A stretch of DNA of 63,432 bases from Planctomycetaceae bacterium (GCA_024642205.1 JAHEBQ010000036.1:1-63432); one strand, 5' to 3'. Shown: positions 26,923-36,593, counted from the first letter of the stretch. Notes: generated by a model not told the origin, from the sequence alone. Program-made: numbers and translations.

Positions 26923-29199
26923 CTAGGAATTATTCTTGGCTCCAGACAGGCGAGAAGCCACTTCGGTAAACCACGTGCGCTTCAATGGTTGTGGTATTGG
27001 ATTCGCGTCCAGTCGAATGAACCAGACGATCAACATGACACCAACAACCGACATCAAAATACCTGGAACGATTCCATATTGGAAGTTCTGACCATCGTTA
27101 CTGTACAGTAATCGGGCGAGAATCGGCGAATGTTCTACGACAGAAGCATCCGCTTTTGACAATAGGACTGCCAAACTGTTGTGCGTCAGGTGAAAAAGAA
27201 TACATGGCAAAATGCTTTTGGTCTGAATTGCGATCAAACCCAACATCATTCCAACGACAAAGGTGATCATGGTTTGCTGGATGACACCATGCGCCAAGCC
27301 AAATAAAAGACTCGTCAGCAGGATCGGCTGCCATTTTCCTCGAATCGACTGAAAACCGGACAGGATGAACCCGCGGAATGCAATCTCTTCGATGATCGCC
27401 GGTGCCACAGCAAAAACCATCAAAACCGCCCAGAGTCCCGGAGCCGAAGTCAGAATCCGGGAAACCGCTTGTTCCAACTGGACGATATCGCCGCCAGGCG
27501 GGTAAACCAGCATTACCAGTCCTGTGAACCACGTGAACGCCGGATTAAGAAAAATTGCCGCCAGGATTGCCGCGCAAGCCATCGGCAGAGAACAGCCCCG
27601 AATTCTGAGGGACTGACGCGGTTTTCGAGTCAGAATTAATGCCATCATGATCGCGGGAACCAGGATGGTTGCCACGAGAATGGTGACGGTTTGAAATGCG
27701 AAGTGATTGAATGAGCGGGGAGGCGAGACGACGAAGCCCACAAAGAACTTGGCGACAAGAATCACCAATCCACACAGAACCGCGCTCCCAAGCGTGGGAA
27801 GCGCGTCACGTTCGCGCATAACGTGGCGGAACCATGCGCCAACGCCGAATCTCTCGCTGGCCCGAAAAAGCACTGTTTCACTGTTGAACTGATGAACGAC
27901 CCATCGAACCGACAACCAGCAGCATATTAGATTGACGGCACATACAGGTGTCGCATACTTCATGCATTCGGTGTAGTTTCCCTCGATCAATCCCCGTAAC
28001 AGCAGCATCAAACCGCTGACAGGAATCAGGCTGGTGCCAAAATCAAGTTGCGCCGCCGGAAGCATCGGAATCATCATCAAGGGCATCGAGATCATCATCA
28101 GGGGGACCAGGTAATACTGGCCTTCCTTGCTACTACGTGCAAAGGCCGCGGCAGCCAGGGCGACGGCGCTGAATAAGGCTGAGATGGGAATCAACGCCAA
28201 CAACAGCCAACCGATGCTCGACAGGGGTGGGACCCCGACCGGCAGACCTCCTGTCAAGCCCATGCCAGTCCCGAGTCGTGTCATGACAAACATCCCGGTA
28301 AAGCCCATGCTCAGCAGATTCAGAATCGAGGTCGCCATGCTGAAAGTCATGACCGTCAGCAGTTTTCCAATCGCAATCTCAGATCGCGCCGCAGGACTGC
28401 TCAACAGCGTTTCAAACGTACCCCGTTCCTTCTCGCCGGCACACAAGTCAATCGCCGGGTAGAATGCGCCCGTGAGTGACCAGATCATGACGATAAAGGG
28501 AAGGATTTTCGACCACGCGGCGGCCCGTTTGCCAACTTTGTCAGCCACATCGGCGTTGGTGATTTGCACACCCTGGAGCAACTCTAACGGCACTTCATGT
28601 TCGGTAAGTGTTTCACGGATTACGGTTCCCGTCCATTTGGCCAACACACGGTTGATGCGGTCGGCACCGATTCTGGATTTATCAATGGCCGAATTCTGGA
28701 AAACGTATATCTCCGGGATCAACGCAGCCGATGTCTCCGGGGAGCCCGGATCACTGGTGTTGGGGAGTCTGATTGGCGACGGAATGAAGACCGCCAAGTC
28801 GATTTTTCGATCCTGCATTTCTTTTTGGATCAATTGATCGACCAGGATTGGGGTCCGGGTCATCCCGGAATTTTCGCGACATTGTCGGATAATCGCCTGG
28901 AACTGACTGTCATTTTCCTTGGAAACCAATAACTCTGTGAGCTGGCTCTCGGCGTGCCCGAACTCCGGGTTGATTCTGCCGTCCACGATTAATGCCGGAC
29001 TGTTGGGAAGGTTTTCCTGGCCCACGACCCAGACTTTGGACGGGTATTCGCGCATAAACTGAGCGACCTGCAGCATCGCCATTCCCATCAGGGGATAGAG
29101 CACCATCGGCATGATGGCCACGGTGAACAACGTTCGTCGATCCCGCAGTTGATCACGCAGTTCGCGGCGGAATATTAGCTTTACGTTGGGCCACTTCAT
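26923..29199 (-). CDS. NatB-type ABC permease fused to CPBP intramembrane protease
   Basis: The 758 residues combine two modules. Residues ~1-415 are an ABC-2/NatB permease: FRRELRDQLRDRRTLFTVAIMPM, TM1, a large extracytoplasmic domain (~50-210), then several helices including LCAGEKERGTFETLLSSPAARSEIAIGK (the family's cytosolic coupling segment). Residues ~480-720 are a CPBP (CaaX protease/bacteriocin-processing) membrane protease with EEIAFRGFILSG (EExxxR), LLFGLAHGVIQQ and LFHLTHNS as successive catalytic motifs. The gene precedes nothing of its own operon except the ATPase upstream, 12 bases away. Fused permease-CPBP proteins are known from planctomycetes; substrate unknown. Confidence 0.88.
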   Translation of the reverse strand: MKWPNVKLIFRRELRDQLRDRRTLFTVAIMPMVLYPLMGMAMLQVAQFMREYPSKVWVVGQENLPNSPALIVDGRINPEFGHAESQLTELLVSKENDSQFQAIIRQCRENSGMTRTPILVDQLIQKEMQDRKIDLAVFIPSPIRLPNTSDPGSPETSAALIPEIYVFQNSAIDKSRIGADRINRVLAKWTGTVIRETLTEHEVPLELLQGVQITNADVADKVGKRAAAWSKILPFIVMIWSLTGAFYPAIDLCAGEKERGTFETLLSSPAARSEIAIGKLLTVMTFSMATSILNLLSMGFTGMFVMTRLGTGMGLTGGLPVGVPPLSSIGWLLLALIPISALFSAVALAAAAFARSSKEGQYYLVPLMMISMPLMMIPMLPAAQLDFGTSLIPVSGLMLLLRGLIEGNYTECMKYATPVCAVNLICCWLSVRWVVHQFNSETVLFRASERFGVGAWFRHVMRERDALPTLGSAVLCGLVILVAKFFVGFVVSPPRSFNHFAFQTVTILVATILVPAIMMALILTRKPRQSLRIRGCSLPMACAAILAAIFLNPAFTWFTGLVMLVYPPGGDIVQLEQAVSRILTSAPGLWAVLMVFAVAPAIIEEIAFRGFILSGFQSIRGKWQPILLTSLLFGLAHGVIQQTMITFVVGMMLGLIAIQTKSILPCILFHLTHNSLAVLLSKADASVVEHSPILARLLYSNDGQNFQYGIVPGILMSVVGVMLIVWFIRLDANPIPQPLKRTWFTEVASRLSGAKNNS

Positions 29200-29211
29200 G
29201 TTTGTTTTTGC

Positions 29212-30018
29212 CTATCGCTGAACTGCTGAAGCGGAATTGGATTTGATGGCTGCGATTGAACTTCGGCACGATTCGTATTTCATCTCGGAAACTGAAATCA
29301 TCTGATAGAACAGTTCTTCAACATCGTCTTCATCGTACTTTTCTGCCAGTTCGTCAATCGTTCCTTCCGCCAGTATTCGCCCGCGATTCATGATCGCGAC
29401 CCGATCACATAGTCGTTGGACTTCACTCATGATGTGCGAAGAAAAAATGATGCATTTGCCCTGGTCGCGAAGTTGTTCAACGGTTTTGAGTACCTCTCGC
29501 GCAACCAGGATGTCCAAGCCGGAGGTTGCTTCATCAAAAATCAATACCGGTGGGTCGTGGATCATTGCCCGGACGATGGAGACTTTCTGCTTCATGCCAG
29601 TCGACATTTTGCTGCCGAGCACATTGCGAATCTCGTTCATTTGAAAGCGGTCAAAAATGGCTTCCATTTTCGGATCGAGCTTTTCCAGTGGCATGCCGTA
29701 CAATTGGCCAAAATACTGCACCATTTCCCAGGCCGTCATCCGGTCGTAGATCGCCGTGTTGGTTGAAACGAAACCGATCTGTCGGCGGACTTTGTCGGGG
29801 TGCTCGGTCACATCAAAACCGTTGACGAGAGCAGACCCGGTGCTCGGCTTGAGAACCGTGGAAAGGATTCGGAGCGCCGTTGTTTTGCCGGCTCCATTGG
29901 GACCAAGTAACCCGTAGATCTGGCCCGGCATGGCATCAAAGCTGATTCCGGCAAGCGCGGTAAACTGACCCGACTGGATGTCTTTGTAGGATTTGGTGAG
30001 TTGCCGGACGTGAATCAT
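29212..30018 (-). CDS. ABC transporter ATP-binding protein, NatA-type
   Basis: A 268-residue single ATPase domain of the NatA/ABC-2 drug/sodium export class. It shows Walker [15 protein letters not shown] (~36-49), Q-loop [14 protein letters not shown], signature [19 protein letters not shown] (~133-150; degenerate LSGGQ as STGMKQ), Walker [13 protein letters not shown] and the switch His in [11 protein letters not shown]. The C-terminal ~50 residues follow the CCACA-like/NatA tail. It is the first gene of the two-gene unit with the permease-CPBP fusion. A divergent AAA ATPase gene begins 269 bases away. Confidence 0.92.
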   Translation of the reverse strand: MIHVRQLTKSYKDIQSGQFTALAGISFDAMPGQIYGLLGPNGAGKTTALRILSTVLKPSTGSALVNGFDVTEHPDKVRRQIGFVSTNTAIYDRMTAWEMVQYFGQLYGMPLEKLDPKMEAIFDRFQMNEIRNVLGSKMSTGMKQKVSIVRAMIHDPPVLIFDEATSGLDILVAREVLKTVEQLRDQGKCIIFSSHIMSEVQRLCDRVAIMNRGRILAEGTIDELAEKYDEDDVEELFYQMISVSEMKYESCRSSIAAIKSNSASAVQR

Positions 30019-30286
30019 CGTTAAAAATCGAAAAACCGGGAGAGCAGGTATGACGACGCATCGGATCAGGACGATGGTTCAAGAATGTCTGGCTTGGACA
30101 CAAATGGCCGCCGAAAAATAACCGAGATGCCAGAGCGTAGCTTACGAAATTGAGACGTGTCGACCATTCGACAGGATGAAACGGGTCGTACCGGTTGTCT
30201 GGAAAATTTCCACCAAATTGCTCGCGCTGGGCTACCCCGGATTCAACCGCAACGTTGTTCCCAAACACAGCAATCACGGAAATAAC
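30019..30286. promoter_or_regulatory. divergent intergenic region
   Basis: The 268 bases separate the ABC ATPase (minus) from the AAA ATPase (plus) and must hold promoters for both. A small inverted repeat, TGTCGA-N4-TCGACA, lies near 30157-30172. No clear -35/-10 pairs were identified. Confidence 0.4.
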
Positions 30287-31651
30287 ATGGATATCCAATC
30301 ATCATTTACCCCGGGACATGTTGAAATGCCCTTGGTTCAAAGTCAGGGCGCACAGGCGACCTTTAATAGCGCCGAAGAGTACGTCCCACGTCAGCCTGGC
30401 AGTCTGCAGGAAGCTGGGTTACACCAAAATGATCTTTTTCCTCTCATACTGAAATTTCTCTTCCTCCACGGCAACCAATCCGGTGCAAAAATCGCCAACC
30501 AGATCAAGGTTCCCTTCACCCTCCTGCGGGCAGTATTGGATTTGTTGAAATCGGACCTGCTGGTCGGACACAAGAATGCCGCCGGCGTCGGCGATTATGA
30601 ATACGAACTTTCTCCCAAGGGACTGGAGCAGGCAAGAATTCATCTGTCCCGGAGTACGTATTGCGGGGCCGCACCGGTAAGTCTCGCCGAATACCGGAAG
30701 TCGGTTATCCGCCAGTCGATCAGAAACCTGAAACCGACCTTTCAAGCCGTCGCTCATGCATTGAGTGATCTGGAAGTCACGGATCTACAAATCAGCCAGC
30801 TCGGGCAGGCAATCAATTCAGGCAAAAGTATGTTCCTGTTCGGCGCGCCGGGCAACGGCAAGACCAGTATCGCCAAACGCGCTATCCTCGCACTGGGCGA
30901 GCATGTCTGGATTCCGCGCTCACTGACCATTAGCGGCGAAGTGATTCGAATGTTTGATTCCAGCGTTCATGTTGCTGCCCCGCTGCCCCCAAACGTCGGT
31001 ATCATGGATGATCAGCAAGTCGATGAACGCTGGATTCGGATTCAGCGCCCAACCATCGTTGTGGGTGGCGAATTGAACATGAAACACCTGGAAGCGACAC
31101 TCAACCCGGTCACTGGAATCATTGAAGCTCCCATTCATATCAAGAGCAATTGTGGATGCCTGGTTGTGGACGATTTTGGTCGCCAGCAGGTTTCGACTCG
31201 GGAATTGCTCAATCGCTGGATCGTTCCAATGGAGTCGGGAAGCGACTTCGTCAATTTGCCCTCCGGAAGACAGATTTCCCTGCCGTTTGAGCAACTGCTG
31301 ATTTTTTCAACCAACCTCGAACCGACTTCGCTTTGCGATGAAGCATTCCTGCGTCGAATTCCCTACAAAGTTGAGGTTTTCAATCCGACAGAAACTCAAT
31401 TCCGATCGCTGTTTGATAAAGAACTGAAGCGGATGAACTTTCAAGTGGAAATTGGTGTGCTGGACCATTTGATCGAATACCATTACAAACGGGTTAATCG
31501 ATCGTTTCGTTTCTGCCATGTCCTGGATCTGCTATTCCAGTGTCGCGACTTCTGCGAGTTCCACCGCAAGCCAAACATTTTTTCCAAAGACATCTGCGAG
31601 TTGGCTGTATTGAATTATTTTTCCGGGATGGCAGGGCAGCTTCACGTTTAG
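30287..31651 (+). CDS. AAA ATPase with N-terminal winged-helix-like domain
   Basis: A 454-residue protein. Residues ~35-120 look like a winged-helix DNA- or protein-binding module (FPLILKFLFLHGNQSGAKIANQIKVPFTLLRAVLDLLKSDLL...). The ATPase core has Walker A FGAPGNGKTS, a nearby VGIMDDQQ, Walker B CLVVDDFGRQ and FSTNLEPTSLCDEAFLRRIPYKVEVF (sensor/arginine region). A helical C-terminal lid closes the protein. The start at MDIQSS is preceded by GGA at a usable spacing; a 37-codon upstream extension is less protein-like. I recognise it as a planctomycete AAA family of unknown role, not as a named enzyme. It is convergent with folE, with four bases between stop codons. Confidence 0.85.
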   Translation: MDIQSSFTPGHVEMPLVQSQGAQATFNSAEEYVPRQPGSLQEAGLHQNDLFPLILKFLFLHGNQSGAKIANQIKVPFTLLRAVLDLLKSDLLVGHKNAAGVGDYEYELSPKGLEQARIHLSRSTYCGAAPVSLAEYRKSVIRQSIRNLKPTFQAVAHALSDLEVTDLQISQLGQAINSGKSMFLFGAPGNGKTSIAKRAILALGEHVWIPRSLTISGEVIRMFDSSVHVAAPLPPNVGIMDDQQVDERWIRIQRPTIVVGGELNMKHLEATLNPVTGIIEAPIHIKSNCGCLVVDDFGRQQVSTRELLNRWIVPMESGSDFVNLPSGRQISLPFEQLLIFSTNLEPTSLCDEAFLRRIPYKVEVFNPTETQFRSLFDKELKRMNFQVEIGVLDHLIEYHYKRVNRSFRFCHVLDLLFQCRDFCEFHRKPNIFSKDICELAVLNYFSGMAGQLHV

Positions 31652-31655
31652 CCGC

Positions 31656-32267
31656 TTACGTTTTTCCATTGATCAACGACATCAATTCCGCCCGCGTCAG
31701 CGGGTTGTCTTTGAACTCGCCGCGGAGTGCACTGGTAATTGTCCGGCTGCCCGGTTTGCGGATTCCGCGAATCGACATGCAGGAGTGTTCGGCACTGATG
31801 ACAACCGCGACTCCCGAAGTGCAGAGGTGTTCATTAACCATGTCGGCAATCGTTTGTGTCATTCTCTCCTGAACCTGGGGTCGCCGGGAGACTTCTTCCA
31901 CAACCCGCGCAATTTTGCTCAGGCCGGTGACTTTGCCGTCGGGAATATACGCCACGTGAGCAACCCCGGAAAAAGGAAGCAGGTGGTGTTCGCACATGCT
32001 GGTGAACGAAATATCGCGAATCAGGACCATCTCGTCGTACTGTTCGGGAAACGTCACTTCCAGATGCCGTTCTGGATTGAGCTTCAGTCCAGAAAACATC
32101 TCGGCATACATGTTGGCCACACGGCGCGGCGTACCGCTTAGTCCAGGTCGTTCAGGGTCTTCCCCCACGGCCTTCAAGATCGTGCGAACGGCATCTTGTA
32201 TGGCTTCCAGATCGACGTCCGATGGTGCGTTATTGTGTGAATTCACTGAATGGGTCCGAAGATTCAT
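31656..32267 (-). CDS. folE: GTP cyclohydrolase I
   Basis: A 203-residue FolE of normal length. [22 protein letters not shown] carries the zinc Cys and His; [17 protein letters not shown] carries the third zinc Cys and the substrate region; TRAELMSLI ends the protein. It converts GTP to 7,8-dihydroneopterin triphosphate, the first step to folate, queuosine and H4MPT pterins. It stands alone here, but its product is the substrate of the PTPS-family protein at 12975-13466. The start ATG is the only sensible one. Confidence 0.96.
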   Translation of the reverse strand: MNLRTHSVNSHNNAPSDVDLEAIQDAVRTILKAVGEDPERPGLSGTPRRVANMYAEMFSGLKLNPERHLEVTFPEQYDEMVLIRDISFTSMCEHHLLPFSGVAHVAYIPDGKVTGLSKIARVVEEVSRRPQVQERMTQTIADMVNEHLCTSGVAVVISAEHSCMSIRGIRKPGSRTITSALRGEFKDNPLTRAELMSLINGKT

Positions 32268-32397
32268 GTTTTACGGAAATGGGTTATGCGGCCGGCATGT
32301 CAAGCTACCGGTCCGCCCAACTGAATAACAGGCGACGCATCAGGGTTGGACCGCAGTACCGCACCATCGATAACAGCGGAATCGTTCGATCCTTGAT

Positions 32398-34128
32398 TCA
32401 CTCTTCGCCGCCTGTGACGGTGGCTTCCGGGGAATGCGTCGCTTGGGCACTGGGCACCTGCGTGCCCGTTACCCGGATACTTCGATGTGCATGATAGGTC
32501 CGACCGTGGCGATCGGTGGTTTGTATGCGGATCAAGTGAACACCCGGCAAGATTCCTGCCGGAAGTTTTTGCGTCCACAAATGGAAGCAATCCTTGGGTT
32601 TTGAGAGTTTGGGTTCGACGCCCTCATCGCGTTTCCACAGGTCCACAAAATGAGGGTCAGGTTCCAGCGTCTTCCGAAATTCGATCCACTCGTCATCATT
32701 ATCCAACGACATTTTTACCGTCGATTCTTCCGATCCGTTGAAAACATTGACCCAGACATCCGTGTTTTGAGTTTCATTGGTATCGACCGTTGCCGCCACG
32801 TGAACCCGCATCTGTTCACTGGCAGGCAGACCCGCCGCCTTGAAATCAAGTCGGTAACCGTTTGAATCGAACGTCATGATCGAATAGCCGTTGGGCGCAC
32901 CATCAGTCATGGTCGCATGCGGGATCTGGTTGTCGTTCCTGGCCCCCGACCACCAACTTCCACTGACCGTTACATTGACAATATGGTGATGTTTTTTCTC
33001 GCCGTTGAAGCCGTCTTCCTTGCCCAGAAACAAATGCCGATGATCATGAGTATGTCCGGAGATGGATACGCAGTAAGGCCGTTTTTCGATAAGCTTGAAG
33101 AAATCCGATTTATCCTTGATCGAGATAATCGGAATATGCATCAGCAGGACGACCATTTGAGTTTCGGGAATCATGGCAAGGTCTTTCTTGAGAAAGTCCA
33201 GCTGCTGTTCTCCCAATCCTCCTTCGTAGTGCCAGCGCTGGATCTTTTCCGTCGGAGCTGCCCAATCGATGTTGTCCAGGACGACAAAATGTACCTGTCC
33301 ATAGTCGAAGGAATAATACGACGGACCGTACGTCGCTTCGAATGTCTCGTTGATGTTTTCGCGTTCCGTAGCATCAAGGTTCAGGTCATGATTTCCGATG
33401 ACGTTGTACCAGGGAATGCCAATCAGCGCTATCGTCTGATTGAGCGTCCGAAACGTGTCGAGATTGTCGAAAGCAATGTCGCCGAGAGTTACGCCAAACG
33501 CACTTTTGTCACCGATCAACTCCGAAACAACATCCTGCGCAACGTAATCAACTTCTGTGTTGTTGCGTGGTTGCGGATCGCCGAACAGCAGGATCTTGAA
33601 TGCCGGAGGTTCTGGTTGTTGGTAAAGCGGGAAGTCGATCGACTGCGGAAGTGGACCCGTTGGCCGTGACCCGGGAAACTTAAGTTGTGGCGAGCCGTTG
33701 GGTTTATGAAGATAGAAAAACCTTGGGAGCTTGTTGGCGTCGAGGGCGGTTCGAAAGCCTGTAGGCTTGATCACGAAAACGGCACCTCCCTCCTGGATCG
33801 GAATTTCGTAGCGACCGTTCTGGTCGGTCACCACAATCTCTTTACCGTTTGAAACCCGGATTCCGACAAACGCGGAATCGCCGGGGCCGAACCTGCCGTC
33901 CTTGTCGACGTCACTGAATACGACGCCTCGGGCGATCGAATCCCGGTTGGTTTCCGTCTGCTGTTCTGAAGAAACCGTCACGGCACCGTCAGGTTGCGGA
34001 GGTTCCACGGATTCCCCGGTCTGCAGAATGGGCTCTTGAACTAACCCTTTGGCAGGCATGGACACGGACAAACACACTAATGTGAACGCGGCGACAAGCG
34101 ATCGCCAGGTAGCGTTTCGGTAGGTCAT
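32398..34128 (-). CDS. secreted calcineurin-like metallophosphoesterase
   Basis: A 576-residue exported protein. A signal peptide follows the start at MTYRNATW (hydrophobic LVAAFTLVCLSVSM). An SdrD-B-like beta module (GVVFSDVDKDGRFGPGDSAFVGIRV, then GRYEIPI) precedes the catalytic core: ILLFGDPQPRNN, VTLGDIAFDNLDTF, NVIGNHDLNLD, LLMHIPII and ISGHTHDH, which give the di-metal D/D/N/H/H set. The C-terminal part (~380-576) matches a metallophos C-terminal domain. This three-part structure (N-terminal, core, C-terminal) is typical of secreted Metallophos_N/C proteins. A 44-codon upstream in-frame extension would put the signal sequence inside the protein, so I reject it. Confidence 0.88.
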   Translation of the reverse strand: MTYRNATWRSLVAAFTLVCLSVSMPAKGLVQEPILQTGESVEPPQPDGAVTVSSEQQTETNRDSIARGVVFSDVDKDGRFGPGDSAFVGIRVSNGKEIVVTDQNGRYEIPIQEGGAVFVIKPTGFRTALDANKLPRFFYLHKPNGSPQLKFPGSRPTGPLPQSIDFPLYQQPEPPAFKILLFGDPQPRNNTEVDYVAQDVVSELIGDKSAFGVTLGDIAFDNLDTFRTLNQTIALIGIPWYNVIGNHDLNLDATERENINETFEATYGPSYYSFDYGQVHFVVLDNIDWAAPTEKIQRWHYEGGLGEQQLDFLKKDLAMIPETQMVVLLMHIPIISIKDKSDFFKLIEKRPYCVSISGHTHDHRHLFLGKEDGFNGEKKHHHIVNVTVSGSWWSGARNDNQIPHATMTDGAPNGYSIMTFDSNGYRLDFKAAGLPASEQMRVHVAATVDTNETQNTDVWVNVFNGSEESTVKMSLDNDDEWIEFRKTLEPDPHFVDLWKRDEGVEPKLSKPKDCFHLWTQKLPAGILPGVHLIRIQTTDRHGRTYHAHRSIRVTGTQVPSAQATHSPEATVTGGEE

Positions 34129-34159
34129 TTTTGGCTTTGCAGGGAAATCAGGAATCAGT

Positions 34160-34171
34160 GATAACGTTATC
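34160..34171. promoter_or_regulatory. 12-bp palindrome GATAACGTTATC
   Basis: A perfect 12-base palindrome in the divergent region between the metallophosphoesterase and the anti-sigma-like gene, flanked by outer arms ATCAGGA (34147-34153) and TCCTGAT (34170-34176) that partly overlap it. Candidate operator. Confidence 0.45.
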
Positions 34172-34397
34172 CTGATCTGTTTCAGTAATTTTTCAACTTG
34201 GGGGAGGCGGCGATCGAGCGAATTGTCCGATTTTGGCATGAATTTGTTCTGGAATACCAAATTGAGCTGAATTGCTGAAAAACAGACCTTGTCTTATCAT
34301 GTAACCCGATCGCATTCATTCGGGAAATTTTTGCTCCACGGATGTCCCGCGACCGTTTCTATCCGTCCGAGACTTTTTTTCATTCAAGCGGCCTCAC

Positions 34398-34817
34398 GTG
34401 ACTTCTCAATTTACTGATGCAGAACTGGAAGCCTACCTCGACGAGTCTCTGGATTCGGCACGAGCAGCGGAAATCGAGCAGGCGGTTCGCAACGACAGGG
34501 GTTTACTCAAACGGTTGTCGATGATCAATGGTCGTCGGGATGCGGGAATTCATACCCTGGGCGAAATCTGGCGAAGAAATCAAATCGGCGTACCGAGCGT
34601 CGAAGCCATGGGAAATTTTCTTCTTGGAGTCCTGCCACAGGAACAGGCGGACTACATCAATTTTCGAATGGAACATCTGAAATGTCCGTTCACACTGGCC
34701 ATGTTCAATGATTTGCAAGCTCAGCAAAGCGAAAGCGTGGAGATGTCCAAGAGTCGCCGCGAAAAATTCTATAAAACGAGTGCGGGTCTGTTGAAGCGCG
34801 GAAAAACGGACAAGTAA
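34398..34817 (+). CDS. small hypothetical protein, putative zf-HC2-like or cytosolic regulator
   Basis: A 139-residue protein from a GTG start. The N-terminus TDAELEAYLDESLDSARAAEIEQAVRNDRGLLKRLSMI resembles the beginning of anti-sigma-like proteins found in planctomycetes, but the expected zinc cysteines are missing and there is no membrane segment. The C-terminal half is charged and helical. Divergent from the metallophosphoesterase; convergent with the asparaginase-family gene across the repeat copy B. Function unknown. Confidence 0.6.
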   Translation: MTSQFTDAELEAYLDESLDSARAAEIEQAVRNDRGLLKRLSMINGRRDAGIHTLGEIWRRNQIGVPSVEAMGNFLLGVLPQEQADYINFRMEHLKCPFTLAMFNDLQAQQSESVEMSKSRREKFYKTSAGLLKRGKTDK

Positions 34818-34869
34818 GGCAAATTTCGGAGGCCAGGTTTGCCCCTCTTCCGTTGCTCAGTTGCCCGGT

Positions 34870-35475
34870 GGGGAGCCTGGCGGGAAATTCTCATCCTGGT
34901 TTCCAGCGCAGAGGCGAGTCGCGGCGAACGCCCATTGGTGATTACGTTGGATTTCTGATCCTCGTTCGGGGCGTCAGCTGTTTGTCCGCTGTACGAGCCC
35001 ACGGGATTTGCCCAGTTTTTGCTGGCCACCTAAACGTGAAAACGTTCAGCGAGTTTGCGAAACAGGCCGTCATTTTGTTTCAGTTTGGTTTCCCGATCGA
35101 GTATCAGAAACATCGCTTGGACAGGTATTCAACCTGGCGGGGCATGCCGGGTTTGTGGCCATTCAATCCGTACGTGGCTATTCAGGCCATTCACTCCGTA
35201 TGTGGCCGTTCACTCCTTATGTGGCCATTCACTCTGTGAATGAGCGTATTTCACAGAGAACATACAACATATTTCTTTCCTTTTAATCCTCCATTGGATC
35301 ACCAAGCGGCGTCCGAAAACAAGAGAACCACGCACACAGTACATCGCAGCCCCAGGTGTATTTTGTGCTGGTCGTTTTTGTGTCGAAAAGTAAAGGCTTA
35401 CGACATGGGTTCATTACCATCGCCCCATCCGGGACCAATGTTAGTGCCACCGGGCAAACGCCCGGGGCGCAGGTT
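34870..35475 (-). repeat. dispersed repeat element, copy B
   Basis: Inverted, partly decayed copy of the element at 15800-16420, recognisable over several hundred bases including its flanks. The central array of degenerate 19-base units (about 35155-35240) reads on the plus strand as TATGTGGCCATTCACTC-like repeats, next to TTCACTCTGTGAA (35228-35240). A hairpin CCGGGC-AAAC-GCCCGG sits at 35450-35465 near the outer edge. It lies between the convergent ends of the gene at 34398-34817 and the asparaginase gene. Open frames inside are not shared with copy A. Confidence 0.75.
35450..35465. repeat. GC-rich hairpin in repeat copy B
   Basis: CCGGGC, loop AAAC, GCCCGG. It is 40 bases downstream of the asparaginase gene on the minus strand. 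No U-run follows, so it is not a canonical terminator. Confidence 0.5.
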
Positions 35476-35504
35476 TCCACAAACCCTCGGAAAAACGTCA
35501 CCAA

Positions 35505-36593
35505 CTACTTTCGGTTTCCGCCTTCGGGGCCGATCGATTTTTCGGAGAGCGCTTTCGCGTCGAGTACTTCACTCCCCTCCCGGTCAGCGATCGCGTAGCG
35601 GAATCCACGGCTCGTTCCAGCAGCGCCATATTGGCCGTTTTTGTTGAGCGCGATGAAGTTGATGTCGAGGTTATTCAGATTCTTCGGGTCAAGTTCGGCG
35701 ATTCGATTAACGGCACGTTCGCAAGCCTCGGTTGGACTGGCCCCATTGCGCATCATTTCGACGACGAGAAACGACCCGCAGTGCCGCATCACGTTCTCGC
35801 CCAATCCCGTCGCACCTGCGGCGCCGACCGAATTATCAACGTACAGCCCACTGCCGATAATGGGTGAGTCCCCTACCCTGCCCGGGATCTTGTAACCCCA
35901 TCCGCTGGTCGAGCAACCCCCGAACAAATCCCCTTTTGAATCCAGGCCGAGCATTGCGATTGTGTCGTGATTGTCCTGGTCGATTTTTGGAGATTTGTTA
36001 CTTTGGGATTCGTCTTGCCGTTTCGATTCCTGGTCCTGCTTCCATTTTTCCCATCTTGCTTTTTGGTTGTCGGTCAGTAACGGTGTCGATTCAAGGCCGT
36101 GCTGGAGGGCAAATTGTTTTGCGCCACCGCCCACGAGCATGACGTGCGGGGTTTTTTCCATGACCAGGCGGGCAACCGAGATCGGGTGCAGGATGTCCTG
36201 AATCGCCGCCACGCTCCCGGCGTTGTGATCCGGTCCCGACATGATGCAGGCGTCCAACTCAACTTGTCCCGCTGCGTTCGGGATTCCTCCGATTCCCACC
36301 GAGGCGTTCTTGACGTCACTTTCGGTTACCCAGATTCCCTGTTCGATCGCATCCAGCATCGATCCTGATTCCAAGGCGACTTTGACAGCGGCTTCGCAGG
36401 AGAGTTTGCCGAATGGCCAGGTTGCGATGAAAAACGGGCGTTTGTCGTTGCGCGAATTCGGGCTGCTTTCTTGCCAGGCGGTCGTCCGGCCAATAACGCT
36501 GCTTGACGAAAATGACCCACTCGAGCCAAGGAAAGCTCCTGCCGCAGAAATGCAAGCGGAACGTTGAATGAATCGACGACGATTGATGGACAT
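35505..36593 (-). CDS. exported N4-(beta-N-acetylglucosaminyl)-L-asparaginase / isoaspartyl peptidase family
   Basis: A 362-residue Ntn-hydrolase of the aspartylglucosaminidase group. The N-terminus NRRRFIQRS is a Tat-type signal, followed by a hydrophobic stretch. The proenzyme cleavage site is HDTIAMLGLD, where the Thr is the expected catalytic N-terminal nucleophile; GGCSTSGWGYKIPGRVGDSPIIGSGLYVDN and GATGLGENVMRHCGSF are family landmarks. The linker before the cleavage site is acidic and low complexity. The start at MSINRRR places the Tat motif correctly. Predicted periplasmic glycopeptide or isoaspartyl hydrolase. Confidence 0.92.
   Translation of the reverse strand: MSINRRRFIQRSACISAAGAFLGSSGSFSSSSVIGRTTAWQESSPNSRNDKRPFFIATWPFGKLSCEAAVKVALESGSMLDAIEQGIWVTESDVKNASVGIGGIPNAAGQVELDACIMSGPDHNAGSVAAIQDILHPISVARLVMEKTPHVMLVGGGAKQFALQHGLESTPLLTDNQKARWEKWKQDQESKRQDESQSNKSPKIDQDNHDTIAMLGLDSKGDLFGGCSTSGWGYKIPGRVGDSPIIGSGLYVDNSVGAAGATGLGENVMRHCGSFLVVEMMRNGASPTEACERAVNRIAELDPKNLNNLDINFIALNKNGQYGAAGTSRGFRYAIADREGSEVLDAKALSEKSIGPEGGNRK

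Noticed and set aside
34853..35239. Plus-strand open frame of 128 codons inside repeat copy B
   Set aside because: The matching part of copy A contains stops in the equivalent frame, so the frame is not conserved and is probably chance.
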